From NCBI RefSeq assembly GCF_012927085.1, contig NZ_JABBFX010000004.1, positions 372,001 through 436,000 on the forward strand: a stretch of 64,000 bases of DNA, given 5' to 3'. A model generated the notes under the pieces. The model saw only the letters and a list, made by a program, of their open reading frames with translations, made no database searches and was not told where the DNA came from. Shown here piece after piece: positions 26,275-34,573 of the stretch. This DNA is from Ramlibacter agri. GTDB taxonomy: Bacteria; Pseudomonadota; Gammaproteobacteria; Burkholderiales; Burkholderiaceae_C. How positions within the stretch are numbered: the first letter of the stretch is position 1; each line of letters begins with the position of its first letter. The position numbers and the translations under genes are program-made.

Positions 26275-27447
26275 AAGAACCTCGAAGACGCCCGCCGCCC
26301 CCATCCCGCCGCCGATGCACATCGTCACCACGACCTTCTTCGCGCCGCGGCGCTTGCCTTCGATCAGGGCGTGGCCGGTCAGGCGCTGGCCCGAGACGCC
26401 GTAGGGGTGGCCGACGGCGATGGCGCCGCCGTTGACGTTGAGGCGGTCGGCCGGGATGCCCAGCTTGTCGCGGCAGTAGAGCACCTGCACCGCGAAGGCT
26501 TCGTTCAGCTCCCACAGGTCGATGTCGCTCACCTTCAGGCCCAGCTTCTTCAGCACCTTCGGCACGGCGAACACCGGGCCGATGCCCATTTCGTCCGGCT
26601 CGCAGCCCGCCACCGCGAAGCCCAGGAAGCGGCCCATCGGCTTCAGGTTGTTGCGGCCCGCGTATTCCTCGCTGACGATGACGCAGGCACCGGCGCCGTC
26701 GGAGAACTGGCTGGCATTGCCGGCCGTGATGACGCCGCCCGGCAGCGCCGGCCGGATGCCGGAAATGTTTTCCTTGGTCGTGCCTTCGCGCAGGCCCTCG
26801 TCCTTGCTGGCCGTCACCTGCCTGGAGACGAGGCCCATCACCGGGTCGGCCACGCCGGCCGTCACGGTGATCGGCGCGATCTCCTGCTCGAACTTGCCGG
26901 CGGCCTGCGCGGCGCACGCCTTCTGCTGCGACGCGGCGCCGTATTCGTCCATCGCGTCGCGGCCGATGTTGTAGCGCTTGGCCACCTGCTCCGCGGTCTG
27001 CAGCATCGACCAGTAGATCTCGGGCTTCTTCTTGTCCAGCGCCAGGTCGCGCAGCATGTGCTGGTTCATTTCCTGCTGCACGCAGGAGATGCTCTCCACG
27101 CCGCCGGCGACATACACGTCGCCCTCGCCGGCGATGATGCGCTGCGAAGCCATCGCGATGGTCTGCAGGCCCGAGGAGCAGAAGCGGTTGATCGTGACGC
27201 CCGACGCCGTGACCGGCAGGTCCGCCATCAGCGCGATCTGCCGCGCGATGTTGGCGCCGGTGGCGCCTTCGGGGTTGGCGCATCCCATCAGCACGTCTTC
27301 CACGGCATCGCCGGGCACGCCGGCGCGCTGCAGGGCGTGCTTGACGGCGTGGCCGCCCAGCGTGGCGCCGTGCGTCATGTTGAACGCGCCCTTCCAGCTC
27401 TTGGTCAGGGGCGTGCGGGCGGTGGAAACGATGACGGCGTTGGTCAT
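26272..27447 (-). CDS. Acetyl-CoA acyltransferase (thiolase)
   Basis: 391 residues, degradative thiolase length. Nucleophile Cys in [11 protein letters not shown], the N-E-A-F-A motif, H-P-Y-G-V-S-G (catalytic His) and [10 protein letters not shown] (second Cys). It cleaves 3-ketoacyl-CoA with CoA in the last step of beta-oxidation. ATG at 27447. It follows the M20 peptidase gene by 26 bases, and with the FadB-like protein and the dehydrogenase makes a full beta-oxidation set. Confidence 0.95.
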   Translation of the reverse strand: MTNAVIVSTARTPLTKSWKGAFNMTHGATLGGHAVKHALQRAGVPGDAVEDVLMGCANPEGATGANIARQIALMADLPVTASGVTINRFCSSGLQTIAMASQRIIAGEGDVYVAGGVESISCVQQEMNQHMLRDLALDKKKPEIYWSMLQTAEQVAKRYNIGRDAMDEYGAASQQKACAAQAAGKFEQEIAPITVTAGVADPVMGLVSRQVTASKDEGLREGTTKENISGIRPALPGGVITAGNASQFSDGAGACVIVSEEYAGRNNLKPMGRFLGFAVAGCEPDEMGIGPVFAVPKVLKKLGLKVSDIDLWELNEAFAVQVLYCRDKLGIPADRLNVNGGAIAVGHPYGVSGQRLTGHALIEGKRRGAKKVVVTMCIGGGMGAAGVFEVL

Positions 27448-27473
27448 GTCAGGCCTTTCTGGATGAAATCGGT

Positions 27474-28946
27474 TCAGGGCGCCGGCGCATTCAGGTTGCG
27501 CAGCAGTTGTTGGTAGAACTGCGCCAGCTCGGCGAGGTTCTGGACGGAAATGCGTTCGTTGGTGCCGTGCAGGCGCGAGAGGTCCTCGGGGCCGGCGCGC
27601 ACCGGGCAGAAGCGGAAGATGTTGTCGGCGATGGGCACGAAGGAGCGCGAATCGGAGCCGGCCACGTACAGCGCCGGCACGACCACCGTGCCCGGGAACA
27701 CGGCGCGCACGGCGCGGTTCACGGCCTGGTAGCCGGTCGAAGCCGTCGGCGTCACCGGCGTGGGGTCGTAGCTGCTCGGCAACTCGCGCACCGCGATGCC
27801 GGGGCCGGCGACTTCGCGCACGTGCGCCAGCACGCTCTCGCGGGTGTCGCCGGGCAGGATGCGGAAGTTCACCGTGCCGGTCGCGTCGGGCGGCAGCACG
27901 TTGTCCTTGTTGCCCGCGTGCACCATGGTCAGGGCCGTGGTCGTGCGCAGTGTGGAGTTCATGCTCCCGGAGCGTTCCATCTGCGCCTGCACCACGGGCC
28001 CGAACAGCCACAGGTTGGACAGCGCGACGCGCTGAAGGCCGCTCATCTCGGGCGCCAGGGTCTCGAACATCTCGCGCGCCACGCCGTTCATGGAAGCCGG
28101 CATCTGCTGCGTGTCCAGGCGCGAAAGCGCGGCGCTGACCTGGGCGATCGAGCCCGTGCCTGCCGGCGGCGGCATCGACGAGTGGCCCGGGGCCGACTTC
28201 GCCTTCAGCTCCACCGACATGTAGCCCTTCTCGGCGACGCCGATGGGCGCCACCGGCGCCTGCACGCCGGGGAAGATGCCGTGCGTGAGCACCAGGCCTT
28301 CATCGATGACGAACTCCAGCCGCACCTTGCGGTCCTGCAGCAGTTGCGCGATCTTGCGCGCGCCATCGCCACCCAGTTCCTCGTCGGCGCCGGAGACGAT
28401 GTAGACGGTCTGCCGCGGCTGGAAGCCGGCGGCCAGCAGCTGCTCCACGGCTTCCAGTTCGGCGACGAGGTTGCCCTTGTCGTCCCAGGTGCCGCGGCCC
28501 CAGACATAGCCGTCCTTCACGACGCCGTCGAAAGGCGGTTGCTGCCACTGGCCTTCGGTGCCCGGCGCGATCGGCACCACGTCCTGGTGCGCCATCAGGG
28601 CGATGCCCTTGGCCGACGGGTCGGTCCCGGGCCAGGTGTAGAGCAGGTGCACGCCATCCACCTCCTCGCGCTTCAGCCGCGCATGCACGAGCGGAAAGCG
28701 CTGGGCCAGGTAGGCGTGCAGTTCCTGGAAGCGCGCCGGGTCGGCCCGCTTCTCGTCCGGGCCGGAAACGGTGCGGATGCGGATCGCGCCCGCGAGCTTG
28801 TCGGCAAGCGCCGCGCGATCGATCGCGAACGGCGCCGCGGCCGGCACCTGCAGCTGCCGCGAGCCTTGGCGCAGCGTGTTGATGGCCAGCGCGGCCACCA
28901 GCAGCAGGACCACGGCAGCCAGAGCGAGAAAAATGCGTTTGAGCAT
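27474..28946 (-). CDS. M20-family metallopeptidase, membrane-anchored
   Basis: 490 residues. An N-terminal hydrophobic helix (residues 5-24) is an anchor or uncleaved signal. M20 zinc-site motifs: [18 protein letters not shown], and the catalytic D-E-E-L-G-G, followed by the dimerisation insert (P-G-H-S-S-M-P-P). Relatives of the PM20D1/carboxypeptidase S group hydrolyse, or reverse-synthesise, N-acyl amino acids or cleave peptides. In an acyl-CoA operon an N-acyl amino acid hydrolase would make sense (inference); if the nearby acyltransferases make N-acyl amino acids, this could be a degrading enzyme. ATG at 28946. Confidence 0.85.
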   Translation of the reverse strand: MLKRIFLALAAVVLLLVAALAINTLRQGSRQLQVPAAAPFAIDRAALADKLAGAIRIRTVSGPDEKRADPARFQELHAYLAQRFPLVHARLKREEVDGVHLLYTWPGTDPSAKGIALMAHQDVVPIAPGTEGQWQQPPFDGVVKDGYVWGRGTWDDKGNLVAELEAVEQLLAAGFQPRQTVYIVSGADEELGGDGARKIAQLLQDRKVRLEFVIDEGLVLTHGIFPGVQAPVAPIGVAEKGYMSVELKAKSAPGHSSMPPPAGTGSIAQVSAALSRLDTQQMPASMNGVAREMFETLAPEMSGLQRVALSNLWLFGPVVQAQMERSGSMNSTLRTTTALTMVHAGNKDNVLPPDATGTVNFRILPGDTRESVLAHVREVAGPGIAVRELPSSYDPTPVTPTASTGYQAVNRAVRAVFPGTVVVPALYVAGSDSRSFVPIADNIFRFCPVRAGPEDLSRLHGTNERISVQNLAELAQFYQQLLRNLNAPAP

Positions 28947-28962
28947 GGTGAGTCGGCGCGGG

Positions 28963-28982
28963 ATCCCGGCTTGCGCCGGGAT
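28963..28982. repeat. Dispersed-repeat-like hairpin ATCCCGGC/GCCGGGAT
   Basis: Perfect 8-bp arms around TTGC. This hairpin is the core of a repeat often seen between betaproteobacterial genes. It lies 16 bases upstream of the M20 start, in the short gap after the fadB-like gene. No T run follows on either strand. Confidence 0.55.
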
Positions 28983-28995
28983 GGCCGCACCGTTC

Positions 28996-29015
28996 AGACG
29001 TTCAGCTGAACGTCT
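28996..29015. repeat. 20-bp perfect palindrome across the fadB-like stop codon
   Basis: Arms AGACGTTCAG and CTGAACGTCT meet without a spacer, and the stop codon of the fadB-like gene (29002-29004) lies inside. In the gene direction no T run follows, so classical termination is doubtful. It may stabilise the mRNA end or bind a protein. Confidence 0.6.
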
Positions 29016-31101
29016 TTCCGTCTGCGGCCAGCTTGGCCAGCAGCGGCGCCGGCTGCCAGAACTTCGCATCGTCGCGCGGGTTCTGGCCGAAGCGCTTCAT
29101 CGCCTGGACCACGTTGAACAGGCCCACTTCGTCGGCATACTGCATCGGGCCACCGCGATGGATGGGGAAGCCGTAGCCCGTGATGTAGACCATGTCGATG
29201 TCGCTCGCACGGGCGGCGATGCCCTCTTCCACAATGCGCGCGCCTTCGTTGACCAGCGAGAACACCAGGCGCTGCACGATCTCGTCGTCGGATATCTTGC
29301 GCGGTTCGATGCCCAGGGACTTGCGGTGTTCGACGATCATGTCCTCGACCAGCTTCGACGGGATCGCGTCGCGCTTGCCGGCCTGGTAGTCGTACCAGCC
29401 GGCGCCGGTCTTCTGGCCGAAGCGGCCCAGCTCGCAAAGCTTGTCGGCAGTGCGCGAATACAGCATGTCGGGCCGCTCGGCCGCGCGGCGCTTGCGGATG
29501 GCCCAGCCGATGTCGTTGCCGGCCAGGTCGCCCATGCGGAACGGGCCCATCGCGAAGCCGAACTTCTCGATGGCCTTGTCCACCTGCTGCGGCGTCGCGC
29601 CTTCGTCCAGCAGGAAGCCGGCCTGGCGGCTGTACTGCTCGATCATGCGGTTGCCGATGAAGCCGTCGGTGACGCCGGAGACGACGGCCGTCTTCTTGAT
29701 CTTCTTGCCCAGCGCCATCACGGTGGCCATCACGTCCTTGGCCGTCTTGGCGCCGCGCACCACTTCCAGCAGCTTCATCACGTTGGCCGGCGAGAAGAAG
29801 TGCAGGCCGACCACGTCCTGCGGACGCTTGGTGAAGGCGGCGATCTTGTCCAGGTCCAGGGTGGACGTGTTGGACGCCAGGATGGCGCCCTGCTTCATGG
29901 TCCCGTCCAGCGTCTCGAACACCGCCTTCTTGACGCCCATTTCCTCGAACACCGCCTCGATCACCAGGTCGGCGTCCTTGATCTCGTCATAAGACAGCGT
30001 GGGCTTGAGCAGGGCCATGCGCTGCTCGTACTTGTCCTGCTTCAGCTTGCCCTTCTTGACCTGCGCCTCGTAGTTCTTGCGGATCGTGGCCAGGCCGCGG
30101 TCCAGCGCCTCCTGCTTGGTCTCGAGGATGGTCACCGGGATGCCGGCGTTCAGGAAGTTCATCGAGATGCCGCCACCCATGGTGCCGGCGCCGATGACGG
30201 CCACGCGCTCGATGGCGCGCTTGGGCGTGTCATCCGGCACGTCGGCGATCTTGGAGGCCGCGCGCTCCGCCATGAACAGGTGGCGCAGCGACCGGCATTC
30301 CGGCGTGAACATCAGGTTGGTGAAGATCTCGCGCTCGAAGACCATGCCCTCTTCGAACTTCTTCTTGGTCGCGGCCTCGACCGCGTCGACGCACTTGGCC
30401 GGCGCGGGGAAGTTCTTCGCCATGCCCTTGACCATGTTGCGGGCGAACTGGAAGTAGGCGTCGCCTTGCGGGTGCTTGGCCGGCAGGTTGCGCACCAGCG
30501 GCAGCGGTCGCGCGTCGGCGACCGAGCGCGCGAAGGCCAGGGCTTCTTCGGCCAGGGTCTCGGGCGAAGCGGCCATCTTGTCGAACAGCTTCTGGCCGGG
30601 CAGTTGGGCGAGCAGCTCGCTCTTGACCGGCTCGCCGCTCACGATCATGTTCAGGGCCGGTTCCACGCCCAGCACGCGCGGCAGGCGCTGCGTGCCGCCG
30701 GCGCCGGGGATCAGGCCCAGCTTCACCTCGGGCAGCGCGATGTTGGCGCCGGGCGCCGCGATGCGGTAGTGGCAGCCCAGGGCCAGCTCCAGCCCGCCGC
30801 CCATGGCGACGGAATGGATCGCCGCCACGGTGGGCTTGGACGAGTTCTCGAGGGCGCGGATGACCGATAGCAGGTTCGGGTCTTGCGTGGCCTTGGCGGA
30901 GCCGAACTCCTTGATGTCCGCGCCGCCCGAGAAGGCCTTGCCGGCCCCGGTGACCACGATGGCCTTGACGGCGGGGTCGGCATTGGCCTGGTCCAGGCCC
31001 TGCGTGATCGCGACCCGCGTCGCATAGCCCAGGCCGTTGACTGGCGGGTTGTTCATCGTGATGACGGCCACGTCGCCGTGCACCTTGTATTCAGCGGTCA
31101 T
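29002..31101 (-). CDS. FadB-like enoyl-CoA hydratase/3-hydroxyacyl-CoA dehydrogenase
   Basis: 699 residues. Crotonase domain (1-190): oxyanion segment F-S-G-G-A-D-I-K-E-F, M-G-G-G-L-E-L-A-L-G and catalytic L-P-E-V-K-L-G-L-I-P-G-A-G-G-T-Q. Rossmann NAD domain from about 295 (V-I-G-A-G-T-M-G-G-G-I-S), catalytic His in G-L-H-F-F-S-P-A-N-V-M-K-L-L-E-V-V, and the duplicated C-terminal HAD domain to 699. It hydrates enoyl-CoA and oxidises the 3-hydroxyacyl-CoA in the cytoplasm. ATG at 31101. It is the first gene of the acyl-CoA operon and lies behind a TetR-type dyad. Confidence 0.96.
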   Translation of the reverse strand: MTAEYKVHGDVAVITMNNPPVNGLGYATRVAITQGLDQANADPAVKAIVVTGAGKAFSGGADIKEFGSAKATQDPNLLSVIRALENSSKPTVAAIHSVAMGGGLELALGCHYRIAAPGANIALPEVKLGLIPGAGGTQRLPRVLGVEPALNMIVSGEPVKSELLAQLPGQKLFDKMAASPETLAEEALAFARSVADARPLPLVRNLPAKHPQGDAYFQFARNMVKGMAKNFPAPAKCVDAVEAATKKKFEEGMVFEREIFTNLMFTPECRSLRHLFMAERAASKIADVPDDTPKRAIERVAVIGAGTMGGGISMNFLNAGIPVTILETKQEALDRGLATIRKNYEAQVKKGKLKQDKYEQRMALLKPTLSYDEIKDADLVIEAVFEEMGVKKAVFETLDGTMKQGAILASNTSTLDLDKIAAFTKRPQDVVGLHFFSPANVMKLLEVVRGAKTAKDVMATVMALGKKIKKTAVVSGVTDGFIGNRMIEQYSRQAGFLLDEGATPQQVDKAIEKFGFAMGPFRMGDLAGNDIGWAIRKRRAAERPDMLYSRTADKLCELGRFGQKTGAGWYDYQAGKRDAIPSKLVEDMIVEHRKSLGIEPRKISDDEIVQRLVFSLVNEGARIVEEGIAARASDIDMVYITGYGFPIHRGGPMQYADEVGLFNVVQAMKRFGQNPRDDAKFWQPAPLLAKLAADGKTFS

Positions 31102-31123
31102 GCTGCTTCCTTTGATGAGAAAA

Positions 31124-31135
31124 GAACGGTCGTTC
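31124..31135. promoter_or_regulatory. TetR-type operator candidate upstream of the fadB-like gene
   Basis: GAACG-GT-CGTTC, flanked outside by AAAA and, one base offset, TTTT (31120-31141). The shape matches operators of TetR-family fatty-acid regulators such as PsrA/FadP-type proteins. It sits 23 bases before the fadB-like ATG. No TetR gene is in the window. Confidence 0.45.
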
Positions 31136-31180
31136 GCTTTTCGCGATTCTAGAGGCGTGCGCCCGGGTGCCAACAGCGGC

Positions 31181-31214
31181 TTGTCGCAGCCGGGACAAAA
31201 CAGGTGTGGTCTAT
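31181..31214. promoter_or_regulatory. Two dyads upstream of the module A acyltransferase gene
   Basis: TTGTC-N8-GACAA (31181-31198) and, just after it, TGTG-N6-CACA (TGTGGTCTATCACA, about 31204-31217). They lie about 90-120 bases before the start codon at 31305. The second is two bases too short for a CRP site. They are candidate regulator sites in a 203-base divergent intergenic region; no assignment is possible. Confidence 0.3.
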
Positions 31215-31304
31215 CACAATGGTGCGGCCAATACCAGCCTGGACGCTGAAGCCTTGCTGGCGGCACCCCCGCAGTCCTATTTCAACTTCTCAAGGAGGAT
31301 ACCC

Positions 31305-32039
31305 ATGCGCGCCATCGATTTCACCACTGTCACCCAAGCCAAGCTCTGGAACCCCGCCGCGCTCGCCGCGCCGCTCGATTTCCAGGATTCCGGCCCCGCG
31401 CCCGCGCTGGACTTCCACGTTGCCGAAGCGGACGCCCCGCTGCAGCTGCGCGTGCTGCGCACGGCCCGCCAGCGCGAGGAGCTTGCGACGCTGCGCAAGC
31501 ACGCCCCGATGGGCGTCGAGGACGACCTGGGTGCCGGCCTGATGCCTTACGAGACGCTGCGCGACGACATGGGCTTCGTCACGGCCATGTACCGCGGCAG
31601 CAAGCTGGTGGCGACGATGCGCTTCGTGCCGAGCGGCCTGCGCCTCACCGCGGCCGAGCGCCTGCCCGACGGCATCGGCGAGGCCGGCAACCGCATCCTC
31701 GGCGCGGGCAACTGGGAAGTGGGCCGCCTGATCGTGGCGCCGGACGAGCGTTCGCCCGAGCTGCTGCAGGACTGCCTGACCCTGGCCCTGCGCGCGCTGA
31801 TCGAAGAGCGCGACGTCGACCATTTCTACGCCATTGCCACGCCCGTGATGGCGCGCCTGTGGCGCCGCTTCGGCATGCGCCCGGCGGCCCCGCTGCGCGG
31901 CGCGAGCGGGCGCGACTTCATGCTGGTGGCCGGGGCCGTGGCCGCCGTCGCCACAGCGCTCGAGGTGCCGCTGCCGGCCCGCCGCGGCGTGGTTCCCGTT
32001 GCCGTCCTGCACGAGGAAGAAGCCGCCCTCGCTGCTTGA
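31305..32039 (+). CDS. LuxI/FeeM-like GNAT acyltransferase, module A
   Basis: 244 residues. The core (about 45-210) fits the autoinducer-synthase/N-acyl amino acid synthase branch of the GNAT fold: R-x-x-x-E-x-x-x-L-R-K (52-65), an acidic R-D-D (86-88) before the beta strand F-V-T-A-M-Y-R-G-S-K-L-V-A-T-M-R-F-V-P, then W-E-V-G-R-L (E138, R141), where LuxI-type enzymes have E-x-x-R, and a C-terminal F-Y-A-I-A-T-P-V-M-A-R-L-W-R-R-F-G-M. LuxI/FeeM enzymes use acyl-ACP or acyl-CoA as donor. Strong ribosome site AAGGAGG at 31292-31298. The next gene is a CqsS-like kinase. Inference: makes an acylated signal. Alternative: a PEP-CTERM-type or housekeeping N-acyltransferase. Confidence 0.72.
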   Translation: MRAIDFTTVTQAKLWNPAALAAPLDFQDSGPAPALDFHVAEADAPLQLRVLRTARQREELATLRKHAPMGVEDDLGAGLMPYETLRDDMGFVTAMYRGSKLVATMRFVPSGLRLTAAERLPDGIGEAGNRILGAGNWEVGRLIVAPDERSPELLQDCLTLALRALIEERDVDHFYAIATPVMARLWRRFGMRPAAPLRGASGRDFMLVAGAVAAVATALEVPLPARRGVVPVAVLHEEEAALAA

Positions 32040-32084
32040 GGAGATGGCGTACTTCCAGCTGACCCCGTTTGCTATAAAGTTCCC

Positions 32085-32150
32085 ATGAGAGCCGGCACAG
32101 CCCGGGCCGCCACGAGCGCCCGGGGGCCGGGGGCAAGGGAGAGGGAATGA
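32085..32150 (+). other. Possible 21-codon ORF overlapping the module A kinase start
   Basis: ATG at 32085 opens a 21-residue basic, Ala/Gly/Arg-rich ORF whose TGA overlaps the kinase ATG (ATGA). A TATAAA box at 32073-32078 lies just upstream, and there is no ribosome site. It could be a coupling leader or chance; the composition is low-complexity and not signal-like. Confidence 0.2.
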
Positions 32151-33868
32151 AAAGACTGGTCACCGACCTCATGCGCAGGTATCGGGCGCATCACGCTGGC
32201 AACGGCGGGCTGCTGCAGGGAATCGGCATCGTGGGGACAGTCGCGTTCCCGGGCATCTACCTGCTGCGCTTCACCGGCAGGCTGCCGCCATTGTGGGACG
32301 ACCTCCACTGGCGCCTGGTGGCGACCGTCCTTTGCTTCGGCCTCGCCACGCGCAAGTACTGGCCGCAGAAACTGCAGCCCTACTACCTGGGCTACTCCTG
32401 GTTCGCCGTCTTCTATTCGCTGGCCTTCCTGCTGCCGCTCACGCTGCTGCAGAACAACGCATCCACGCCCTCGGTCGCCAACATGGTGGTGAGCGTGGTG
32501 CTGATCATCCTGCTGACCGACTGGCGCAACACCATCATCATGCTGGTGGCCGGCTACATGTCCAGCATCGCGGTGTACTGGCTCATGATGCCGGACCCCG
32601 TGCTGCCTTCCAGCTTCCTGCTGTGGTGGGTGCCCCTGAGCGCCGTGCTCGTGGCCAGCGGCAGCATCTCCAAGTACGTGGAAAAACGCGCCGAGCTGGT
32701 GCGCATGCGCCGCCTCTATTCCGGCATGGCGGGCTCCGTGGCGCATGAGATGCGCACGCCGCTGTCGCAGGTGCAGCATGCGCTGGACACCATCGAGGCC
32801 AGCCTGCGGCGCAACACCAGCCGCAATGGCGCGGTGCTCACGCGCGAGGACCTGGCGCAGCTCCTGAACCTCACGGCCCAGGGCAAGCGCTCGGTGGGCC
32901 GCGGCCTGCAGGCGATCACCCTCACCTTGCAGCAACTGAGCGAGCGCGCCGTCGACACCAGCCACTACACGCGCCTGTCCGCCGCAGCCTGCGTGCAGAA
33001 GGCGGTGGACGAATACGCCTACGAAGGCGCGCAGCAGCGCTCCCGCGTGCGGCTGGACGTGCTGGATGACTTCGTCTTCATCGGCGACGAGACCGCCGTG
33101 GTGCTGATCGTGTTCAACCTGCTGAAGAACGCGCTGTACTACCTGCCCCTGCATCCCGAAGCCACCATCACCATCACCGTCGACGCCGGCCCCGAGCACC
33201 GCATCGTGGTGCGTGACACCGGCCCGGGCATTCCGCCGGAGGTCGTCGGCGGCTTGTTCGAAGAGTTCCAGTCCGCCGGCAAGGTCGAAGGCACGGGCCT
33301 GGGCCTGGCGTTCTCGCGCCGCGCCATGCGCGCCTGCGGCGGCGACATCGCTTGCCGCTCCGAGCTGGGCCAGTTCACCGAATTCACGCTGCGCTTCCCG
33401 CCCGCGCCGGCCGGCGCCGAGGCCGCACCCGCGGCCGCGCCGGAACCTGCCGCCCGGCCGGCCCTGGACCTGGCGGGCCGCACGGTGCTGGTGGTGGACG
33501 ACAGCGCCTTCAACCGCACCATCGTCAAGGCCCGCCTCGGCGAGCTGGGCGTGCACGCCATCGAGGCGCAGCATGGCGGCGAAGCCCTGCGCATGATCGA
33601 CGAAGGGGCGCGCCCCGCCGCCATCCTGATGGACATGCAGATGCCGGGGCTCAGCGGCGTGGAGGCGACGCGCGCGCTGCGCAGCCGGCCCGCGCCGGCG
33701 AATGCGATCCCGGTGCTCGGCTTGAGCGCGAACGACCTGCCGTCCTGGCGCGAAGGCGCGCTGGAGGTCGGGATGAACGGCTACCTGACGAAGCCCGTGC
33801 AGCCGGACCTGCTGCGCGAGGAACTGGAGCGGGTGTTGAACGCGCCGGAGCACGCGGCCGCGCCGTAA
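32147..33868 (+). CDS. CqsS/PhcS-like six-TM hybrid histidine kinase, module A
   Basis: 573 residues. Six hydrophobic helices at about 22-42, 54-68, 80-102, 108-124, 128-147 and 157-176 form a sensor without a periplasmic domain. It carries the features P-x-K-L-x-P-Y-Y (73-80) and T-D-W-R-N-T (124-129), which resemble the CqsS sensor as I recall it. DHp with H200 (A-H-E-M-R-T-P-L), HATPase with N-L-L-K-N-A-L-Y-Y, R-D-T-G-P-G-I and G-T-G-L-G-L-A-F, then one receiver with V-V-D-D and phospho-acceptor D496. All catalytic residues are present. CqsS, LqsS and PhcS bind small diffusible signals in this fold. It follows the acyltransferase gene by 107 bases on the same strand. Ribosome site GGGAGAGGG. 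Confidence 0.88.
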   Translation: MKRLVTDLMRRYRAHHAGNGGLLQGIGIVGTVAFPGIYLLRFTGRLPPLWDDLHWRLVATVLCFGLATRKYWPQKLQPYYLGYSWFAVFYSLAFLLPLTLLQNNASTPSVANMVVSVVLIILLTDWRNTIIMLVAGYMSSIAVYWLMMPDPVLPSSFLLWWVPLSAVLVASGSISKYVEKRAELVRMRRLYSGMAGSVAHEMRTPLSQVQHALDTIEASLRRNTSRNGAVLTREDLAQLLNLTAQGKRSVGRGLQAITLTLQQLSERAVDTSHYTRLSAAACVQKAVDEYAYEGAQQRSRVRLDVLDDFVFIGDETAVVLIVFNLLKNALYYLPLHPEATITITVDAGPEHRIVVRDTGPGIPPEVVGGLFEEFQSAGKVEGTGLGLAFSRRAMRACGGDIACRSELGQFTEFTLRFPPAPAGAEAAPAAAPEPAARPALDLAGRTVLVVDDSAFNRTIVKARLGELGVHAIEAQHGGEALRMIDEGARPAAILMDMQMPGLSGVEATRALRSRPAPANAIPVLGLSANDLPSWREGALEVGMNGYLTKPVQPDLLREELERVLNAPEHAAAP

Positions 33869-34573
33869 TCAAACTTCCAACCACTCCTTGCGGACATAGG
33901 CGTCCGCCCGCAGGGAGTCCGGCGTGCCCTGGAACACGATGCTGCCGTGCCCCATGACCAGCGCGCGGTCGGAGATGGCCATGGCGATGGTCAGCTTCTG
34001 CTCGATCAGCAGCACCGACACGCCGCGCGCCTTCAGCGTCTTCAGGTACTCGCCCACCAGTTCGACGATCTTCGGCGCCAGGCCTTCGGTCGGTTCGTCG
34101 ATGATGATCAGTTCCGGGTCGCCCATCAGGGTGCGGCACAGGGTCAGCATCTGCTGCTCGCCGCCGGACAGCACGCCGGCCTCGGTGTGCTGCCGCTCCT
34201 TCAGCCGCGGGAACATGCCGTACATGTCGTCGAAGGACCAGCGGCCCTTCTGGCCGGCCCTCTTCTGCCCCAGCATCAGGTTCTGGTGCACCGTGAGCTT
34301 GGGAAAGATGTCGCGGTTCTCCGGCACGTAGCCCAGGCCCAGGTGCGCGATCTCGTAGGGCTTGCGGCCCAGGATGCCCTGGCCGCGCCAGGTGACGTCG
34401 CCGCTGCATTCCACCATGCCCATGATGGCCTTGGCCGTCGTGGAACGGCCGGAGCCATTGCGCCCCAGCAGCGCGACGATCTCGCCCTGGCCCACGTCGA
34501 ACTGCACGCCGTGCAGCACGTGGCTCTTGCCGTAGTAGGCGTGCAGCTTGTCGACGGTCAGGATCGTGTTCAA
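33869..34573 (-). CDS. livF: LivF-type ABC transporter ATPase with Walker A Lys to Arg
   Basis: 234 residues, LivF length. Walker A reads G-R-N-G-S-G-R-S-T: the invariant lysine is arginine (R43, codon CGT). All other motifs are normal: Q-loop region P-E-N-R-D-I-F-P, signature L-S-G-G-E-Q-Q, Walker B L-I-I-I-D-E-P-T-E-G-L-A-P, and H-loop position occupied by I-E-Q. The partner ATPase has a normal Walker A. The start is TTG, overlapping the livG stop by 4 bases (TTGA). It is the last gene of the acyl-CoA ligase-livKHMGF group. Because the frame and other motifs are intact, it is probably expressed, perhaps with altered ATP hydrolysis at one site. Confidence 0.92.
   Translation of the reverse strand: MNTILTVDKLHAYYGKSHVLHGVQFDVGQGEIVALLGRNGSGRSTTAKAIMGMVECSGDVTWRGQGILGRKPYEIAHLGLGYVPENRDIFPKLTVHQNLMLGQKRAGQKGRWSFDDMYGMFPRLKERQHTEAGVLSGGEQQMLTLCRTLMGDPELIIIDEPTEGLAPKIVELVGEYLKTLKARGVSVLLIEQKLTIAMAISDRALVMGHGSIVFQGTPDSLRADAYVRKEWLEV

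Noticed and set aside
31204..31217. CRP-like site TGTGGTCTATCACA
   Set aside because: The spacing between TGTG and CACA is 6, not 8, so it does not fit a CRP box; kept only as a generic dyad.
31305..33868. Module A as a classical LuxI/LuxR system
   Set aside because: There is no LuxR-type regulator in the window; the partner is a six-TM kinase, and the acyltransferase lacks clear full-length LuxI similarity.
33869..34573. LivF as a pseudogene because of the Walker A change
   Set aside because: The frame, length and all other ATPase motifs are intact and it is embedded in a coupled operon.
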